A stretch of DNA of 64,000 nucleotides, taken from NCBI GenBank assembly GCA_037043455.1, contig JAWPHD010001331.1, positions 1-64,000 of the forward strand. The letters are read 5' to 3'. Position numbers and translations under genes: made by a program. The notes under the pieces are model-generated. The model was not told the origin of the DNA. It saw only the letters and a list, made by a program, of their open reading frames with translations, and ran no database searches. Positions 58,926-64,000 of this stretch are shown piece after piece (position 1 is the stretch's first letter; every line of letters begins with the position of its first letter). The DNA is from Cyrtodaria siliqua (Eukaryota; Mollusca; Bivalvia; Adapedonta; Hiatellidae).

Positions 58926-59207
58926 GAGTTATTTCCCTTAATTATGGAAAAGTAAGTGATATGTTTTTTCAGTATTGGGAATAATCAGTGCATGTGTAAC
59001 AGAGTTATTTCCCTTGATTATGGAAAAGTAAGTCATTTGTTTCTGTAGTGGTTCCTAATTGCTTGAGATATTGAAACTTGATGCATGTATAATCAGTAGA
59101 CAGTGTGTGGCTCACCAAATTTCAATTCATGAAATATTTATGTCCAGTACAACCATAGAAGGGGTGTGCATTTCATGCTAGTTTGCTTGTTATTAAGAGA
59201 AGTTGTA

Positions 59208-59480
59208 CATGGTCGGTGACATTTCCTTTGATGAATGCAGAGCATTAAATCGTTTAATTTAGGGTAACTAAAGGGGCGTGGCTACACCGTACTACAACTA
59301 CCGGATATTGGAATTTAGAGTATTGTCACGATGACATCACAGTACTAATGTTACTAAGTACACCATGCTACAAAAAAGATAGAGTCTGGTCTCAGCTCGT
59401 TGGTTATTTCAACACCTCGATGGGCTACGCCCATCTCAGTGTTTAAATAAGCCAACTCGCTGAGACCAGACTCTATATAT
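59208..59480 (-). repeat. Inverted partner of the 41,594 repeat, with a strong hairpin
   Basis: Same sequence as 41,594-41,819 in reverse complement. Its end (59,381-59,474) forms a hairpin of AGAGTCTGGTCTCAGC / GCTGAGACCAGACTCT with an inner ACCTCGATGGGC...GCCCATCTC stem. Confidence 0.75.
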
Positions 59481-59539
59481 TACTTAGTGTTGAACATCAA
59501 GGATATGACAAAATTAATAACAATAAACTCTTAAAAATA

Positions 59540-59690
59540 TGTGTCGATTCTTATGGATGGCGGGAGGTATACAGTACTGGTTCTACCTACAAAAAATGGG
59601 GTGGTCTGCCTCTACCACAAACAAAAGAACCGTCATATATGGCCTAAAATGTGCTAAAAATGACCTAAAACACCATTCAAACAACAAAAC
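59540..59690 (+). mobile_element. SINE-like fragment
   Basis: GGCGGGAGGTATACAGTACTGG, GGGTGGTCTGCCTCTACC and ACACCATTCAAACAAC match the element at 58,749. Confidence 0.45.
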
Positions 59691-59794
59691 TCGTAGAATT
59701 TTAAATGACAAATTACACTAGAACAAGGGTAAACAGTCTTAAATTCTTTAAAGAACACAGTAGACTAGAGACGAGGAGGAACTCCTATGGAAAC

Positions 59795-60146
59795 AGGGTA
59801 GTAGATACATAGTAGATGCCAACCCAAGTAGTAATGTCACCCAATATAAACAGGGTAGTAGATACATAGTATATGCCAACCCAAGTAGTAATGTCACCCA
59901 GTATAAACAGGGTAGTAGATACATAGTAGATGCCAACCCAAGTAGTAATGTCACCCAGTATAAACAGGGTAGTAGATACATAGTATATGCCAACCCAAGT
60001 AGTAATGTCACCCAGTATAAACAGGGAGGGTACTAGATACATAGTAGATGCCAACCCAAGTAGTAATGTCACCCAGTATAAACAGGGAGGGTACTAGATA
60101 CATAGTATATGCCAACCCAAGTAGTAATGTCACCCAGTATAAACAG
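59795..60146. repeat. 57-61-bp minisatellite, about 6 units
   Basis: GTAGATACATAGTAGATGCC and CAAGTAGTAATGTCACCCAG repeat with a 57-bp period; later units gain 4 bp (GGAGGGTACTAG). Repeat-derived frames on the minus strand are not genes. Confidence 0.75.
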
Positions 60147-60265
60147 CTTCAAGAGTAGGTTAAACACACACTGGAAGTCCCTTGTTATAAAATTTAACTA
60201 CAAATGCTACATACCGTACCAATGGAAAAGAAATACTAGAAAAAAAAGAAAAAACATTAGAAGGG

Positions 60266-60982
60266 CCTTAACTCTCAACCCGTTAAGCACGACTATAATA
60301 GCCTTTTCATCCATTGTAAACCCAGATCAGCCTGCGACTATCTCAAAAGCTGCAGATACAATGTCTGGCTGCTCATCAGTCATTTTCCCAAAAACACCGC
60401 TTTGTCACATAAATGGAATGGTCTTAATTCAAAGAAAGAACAGTCCACTTAAAGGGACACTGTCCGTAACTTTTAGCTTATAAAACACCCAATAATTATG
60501 TTCGCAAACATTATACACTAAACATTATTCAATATTTACTATTTAAGAGCAAGATTGTTTAACGGAATTCAATCGCGGTACAAAAAAAACCAAATCCACT
60601 TCGTGGGTTTGAACTCGCAGCCCAAACTCGCAGTAAAAATAAGTGTGCGTGAGCGTAAAGTTGTCGGAACTCGCTCCCGTCTGAGCTAAGCGGGCAATAC
60701 ATATTACACAATACATACTATGGTGTAAACCTAGTGCGCTATGGAAGTCACGTGAACGCATAAAAGGTAAATATTGTGGGTCCCACTTTATTTACATTTA
60801 ATAATTAAAACTTTTTTTTTTCAAACTCACGAATATATTCCTACATACTTCTTAGGGTCTATCCTCATGTTTTCATGTATACATTTCAATGAATGAAAGT
60901 CAGACAGTTATTTGGCTATGCTCAATATTTGCTTACTTACGGACAGTGTCCCTTTAATATATGTAGCGGGTTAAGGGTTAAG
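60266..60982. mobile_element. MITE family A interrupted by a TTAA element
   Basis: Outer ends CCTTAACTCTCAACCCG and CGGGTTAAGGGTTAAGG. Relative to the other family-A copies this one is in reverse orientation. It is split at AACAGTCCAC/TTAA/TATATGTAGCGGG by the 501-bp element at 60,453-60,953. Confidence 0.8.
60453..60953 (-). mobile_element. TTAA-flanked element with tRNA-like head, nested in MITE A
   Basis: TTAA at 60,449-60,452 and 60,954-60,957. Ends AGGGACACTGTCCGTAAC and GTTACGGACAGTGTCCCT-type. The minus strand has TTAGCTCAGACGGGAGCGAG (A-box-like) and GCGAGTTCAAACCC (B-box-like). Close to the 27,726 copy. Confidence 0.85.
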
Positions 60983-61566
60983 GAGCTTTTTTATAAGCTT
61001 ACGCATTGTGGAAGGTCTATAAGTTATCTGTAAGTATTCAAAGAAAATTGAAGAGAAAATAAATGTTCTTGTCTGATATTTCATTACAGATGATATTTGG
61101 TTATTTCGCATCAAATTAACAGAATACATATGTCGCAGACCGTTTGTATAGCGGTGACTATTTGCAATGCTATTTTGTCTGCATTATCCCCTTACATGGG
61201 TTCTCAAAACCAGGTGTCATACACATCACAGAAGACTGTAAATATATGAATAATATATTTATTATGTGAAATAAACAATAAAAAAGTGTATAACTTTACT
61301 CCTCAATATCTAAACGGCAAATGCCCTATATTAAATGAAATGTCATTTAATTGGAAGTTACAAATTACATTCTCAATAAAGATAATGTATATAGTATAAT
61401 GACAACGATGATTTATGTTCAAAGGTAAACATTGAAACATCAAACACACACATACACATTGCTGAATTGGATTACGTATCTTGTAGTCTCTTAACAATCA
61501 ATATTATAAAATACAAATTACATGTTCTCTTAAAACTATGAACAATAATACATATGTTACATACCT
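60983..61566. other. Spacer with a fragment resembling the LTR end
   Basis: 61,232-61,322 (TGTAAATATATGAATAATAT to CTAAACGGCAAATG) nearly repeats the first 86 bp of the putative LTR at 61,567. The rest is AT-rich with no gene. Confidence 0.5.
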
Positions 61567-61842
61567 GTAAATATATGAATAATATATTTATTATGTGAAA
61601 TAAACAATCCAGTAAAGTGTATAACTTTACTCCTCAATATCTAAACGGCAAATGCGCCGAAGCATAGCTTTATCGCGTGCACGTGCATAATTATATTAGT
61701 AAAGGTATGAGTGTATAATATGTCATTGCTATAGGATATATTCTAACAGGGTCACCTGTGTTATGTTACTTAAAAGGGAAAATAAATAGATAAAGACGCA
61801 AGGTTTTAATGAGTTTATTATTTATTTTCTCGCCCTGTGACA
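61567..61842 (-). repeat. Putative 3' LTR of the Gypsy element
   Basis: On the minus strand it starts TGTCACAGGGCGAGAAAATA at 61,842, directly after the purine-rich tract GAGGGGAAGTA (61,843-61,853), and ends ...TATATTTACA at 61,567. TG...CA termini and an adjacent polypurine tract are as expected. The 5' LTR would lie beyond the right edge. The outer boundary is less certain because a partial copy sits at 61,232. Confidence 0.55.
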
Positions 61843-62192
61843 TACTTCCCCTCTTTAATAAATGACGTCCCGACATTATCAAACAGTAAACAAAACATGA
61901 TTTGAATATTATCCTTGACCTGAAATTAGAAAATATTATGGTCTGTGCAGCAATACCTAAGTTGAAAATACAACAGTCTGATTAGATACTGGCTATCTTC
62001 TTTGCACATGAAAAGTGTAAAATATACAGTTTTCCGTTCAGAAATGATGTGTTGAAATCTCAACTGAAACAAAAGGTATGTTAACTATAAAAACAATTCA
62101 TAATACATATGAAAACGACTTCATCAGCGTACACTGCAACCTAAACTCCTAGAACAGGTACACCTTCCCGTTCCATTTCTCAGGTATATTGC

Positions 62193-64000
62193 TTACCTGA
62201 AAGTTAACCTATCTGGAGGCTTTCTTGTCCTGTTACCCCTGCGCAAGTTCCCAACCTCATCGCTTTCAGATTCTGTTGATGTTTCAGAACGTTGTTGGTC
62301 ATCTGCAGGTAACTGTGGCACAGATGGTAACTTCAGTGCTGGATCTCCCGGTTTACGTCTCATCGGGATGACGTATTTACCGGAACACTCACTTTTATTC
62401 TGACGATCACTGTCAGATGTACTGTATTCTTCACTGCTTTCCGACTTCTGCTTTGCATGGTGTTCCGGAGATACATCTTTTTCCAAACAAGGAATGCCCA
62501 TGAAAGGAAGCAACATATTCCTATGGAGAAGTCTCTTCTTTGGTGACCTGTCACCTTCCTTGTAGACTTCAAACACAGGAATATCTGCAATGGGTTGCCG
62601 TCTAATAACATAAGTGGTCCTTTCCCATTCGTCTGCCAATTTATTTCTTCCTTTTAGACCAACATTCCTTACCAACACCCTATCACCTTCATGGAGGCAG
62701 GCGTGACGAACCTTGGCATCATAAACCCGTTTGTGGCGTTTTGTGCTCTTCCTGGCTTCCTCTGTAGCTTTTTCATAAGCAAAAGCGAGTCGTTTTCTGA
62801 GCTTTTCTGCATAGTCTTCTGACGAACGTGCCTTTTCCGCATCAGACGGCAGACCAAGGGCCGCGTCAATAGCTAATCTTGGGTGACGCCCGAACATCAG
62901 GTAGAATGGTTACATCCCCGTGCTGTCGTGCACAGCGGCATTGTATGCATGGGTCAACGCAGGAACATGTGCTTTCCAGTCATTTTTCTTTTCAGAGCTC
63001 AACGTTCCCAGCATGTTGAGCAGCGTGTGGTTGAAACGCTCAACCATGCCATTACCCATAGGGTGGTATGGGGTAGTCCTGGTTTTCTTGATGCCGGTTT
63101 GTTTACACAGCTTCTTTATTACACCTGATTCGAAGTTAGCGCCCTTGTCACTATGCAGCTTTGCGGGGAATCCATAGTGAACGAAGAATTGTTCAAACAA
63201 CACCCGAGCAGTTGTAGCCGCTGTTTGATTCCTAGTTGGAATAGCTTGGGCGTATCTTGAGAAATGGTCAGTTATGACTAGTATATTCTCAAAGCCGCCC
63301 TTGGACTTCTCCAACGTCAGAAAGTCAATACAGACAAGTTCCATTGGTGAATGTGAGGTGATGTTGACGAGATCAGCCGCTCTTGATGGTTTTATCTTTC
63401 GTCGAATACAGCGGTCGCACTGTTGAACTCTTTTTTTGATCAACTGTTCCATGCCAGGCCAATAGAACCTACTTTTGATGAGAGACAATGTCCTATCTCT
63501 GCCTTGATGACCTAAATCATCATGGTAGGCTCTAAATACCAGATCACGTAGTGGCTCTGGTAAAATAAGCTGTTGGCTCGGTCCCGTTGTACCCTCTGTT
63601 AGCCTATACAGGATACCATCATCGAGATGGTATTTGTTAGTGCCGAAGAGATATCGTGTATCCAGACGAAGCTCAATCATCCTTTTTTTGACGGCGCAAG
63701 ATCTCGCTTCAAACAATCGATGACGTATGCGATTGTCCGATCTTGAGATTGAGCCTTAATCCAGTCGTGTTGTTTAAGGGCAGATGCTTCCAGGAATGTG
63801 TCACTTATAACGTCTTCGTCCTGATCGTCTGACAACTTTGTGGTGTTAGTGACAACAAGGCATTCCGCCAAAGGCATTTCAGACACTTTCACGGTAGTTG
63901 AATGAGACAGAGCCTTAAGCAACTCAGGGAAAATATCCTCATGTTCCTCGGAATCATGCCGCCTAGAAAGACCATCTGCGTCCGAATTTTGTTTTCCACT
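62193..64000 (-). pseudogene. Ty3/Gypsy retrotransposon pol, 3' part, with one stop and one frameshift
   Basis: Enters from the right edge with the end of the RNase H/spacer (SDADGLSRR), then integrase: H-x4-H...CDRC zinc motif, and a DDE core with the D of CIDFLTLEKS, the D of HSDKGANFES and the E of MVERFNHTL. A C-terminal chromodomain-less region follows (DRVLVRNVGLKGRNKLADEW), with a charged tail ending at 62,193. Breaks: a frame change in a seven-T run at 63,683-63,689 (plus strand) between two overlapping frames, and an in-frame TAA at 62,910-62,912 just before LMFGRHPR. No env is seen. About 350 bp of non-coding sequence separate pol from the putative LTR. As it stands this copy is unlikely to make intact integrase. 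Confidence 0.85.

Overview
The window looks like nuclear DNA of a bivalve mollusc. It is AT-rich and intron-bearing. It is packed with short non-autonomous elements and minisatellites of the kind typical of bivalves, such as elements opening with TTTAGCTCACCTGAGC, TTTAGCTCGACTATTCG or TTTATGCCCCC. It also carries an expanded cluster of secreted C-type lectin-like genes. The phylum is inferred from sequence style; I could not run a search.

Layout. (1) 1-5.2 kb, minus strand: a large gene running off the left edge. It has a tiny first coding exon and one long exon encoding two CxxC...HxxC zinc-binding modules, a long conserved middle part, and a C-terminal domain in which all five acidic motifs of the FEN1/XPG (PIN-like) nuclease fold can be read. 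(2) 5.9-33 kb, minus strand: a tandem cluster of one intronless gene family. Each protein has a signal peptide, an 11-residue-repeat coiled coil, a thrombospondin type-1 (TSP1) domain and a C-type lectin-like domain (CTLD). Four copies have full-length reading frames (9,651-10,532; 18,053-18,940; 20,686-21,573; 31,433-32,347). One is truncated (5,912-6,370) and one is a near-complete internal deletion (22,997-23,091). The cluster contains a segmental duplication of about 8-9 kb (10.65-18.96 kb and 23.09-32.39 kb). Because its copies can be compared, several transposon insertions are caught as filled/empty site pairs. (3) 33-43.5 kb: repeats only, including a C-rich tandem array, a 1.2-kb fold-back element and a 148-bp tandem array. 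(4) 43.5-58.5 kb, plus strand: seven consecutive exons of phosphatidylinositol 4-kinase alpha (PI4KA), with correct splice sites and phases, from the middle of the protein. Their introns hold large minisatellites, including a 4.2-kb array of 66/69-bp units with a near-identical 1,441-bp higher-order duplication. (5) 58.5-64 kb: SINE-like pieces, a nested pair of MITEs, and the 3' end of a Ty3/Gypsy retrotransposon on the minus strand, broken by one in-frame stop and one frameshift, with a putative 3' LTR.

The lectin genes would encode secreted, probably oligomeric proteins of recognition or immune type. PI4KA is a housekeeping lipid kinase making PI4P. The nuclease-like gene has no recognised pathway here. 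The genes do not form an operon or shared pathway. What links them is the repeat-driven remodelling of the region.

Most promising for follow-up: the zinc-module/FEN1-like fusion protein; the coiled-coil/TSP1/CTLD cluster with its duplicated TATA promoters; the TTAA-flanked elements with an internal tRNA-like head; and a recurring 3' signature (short hairpin followed by CTTGT) shared by repeat families whose bodies are otherwise unrelated.
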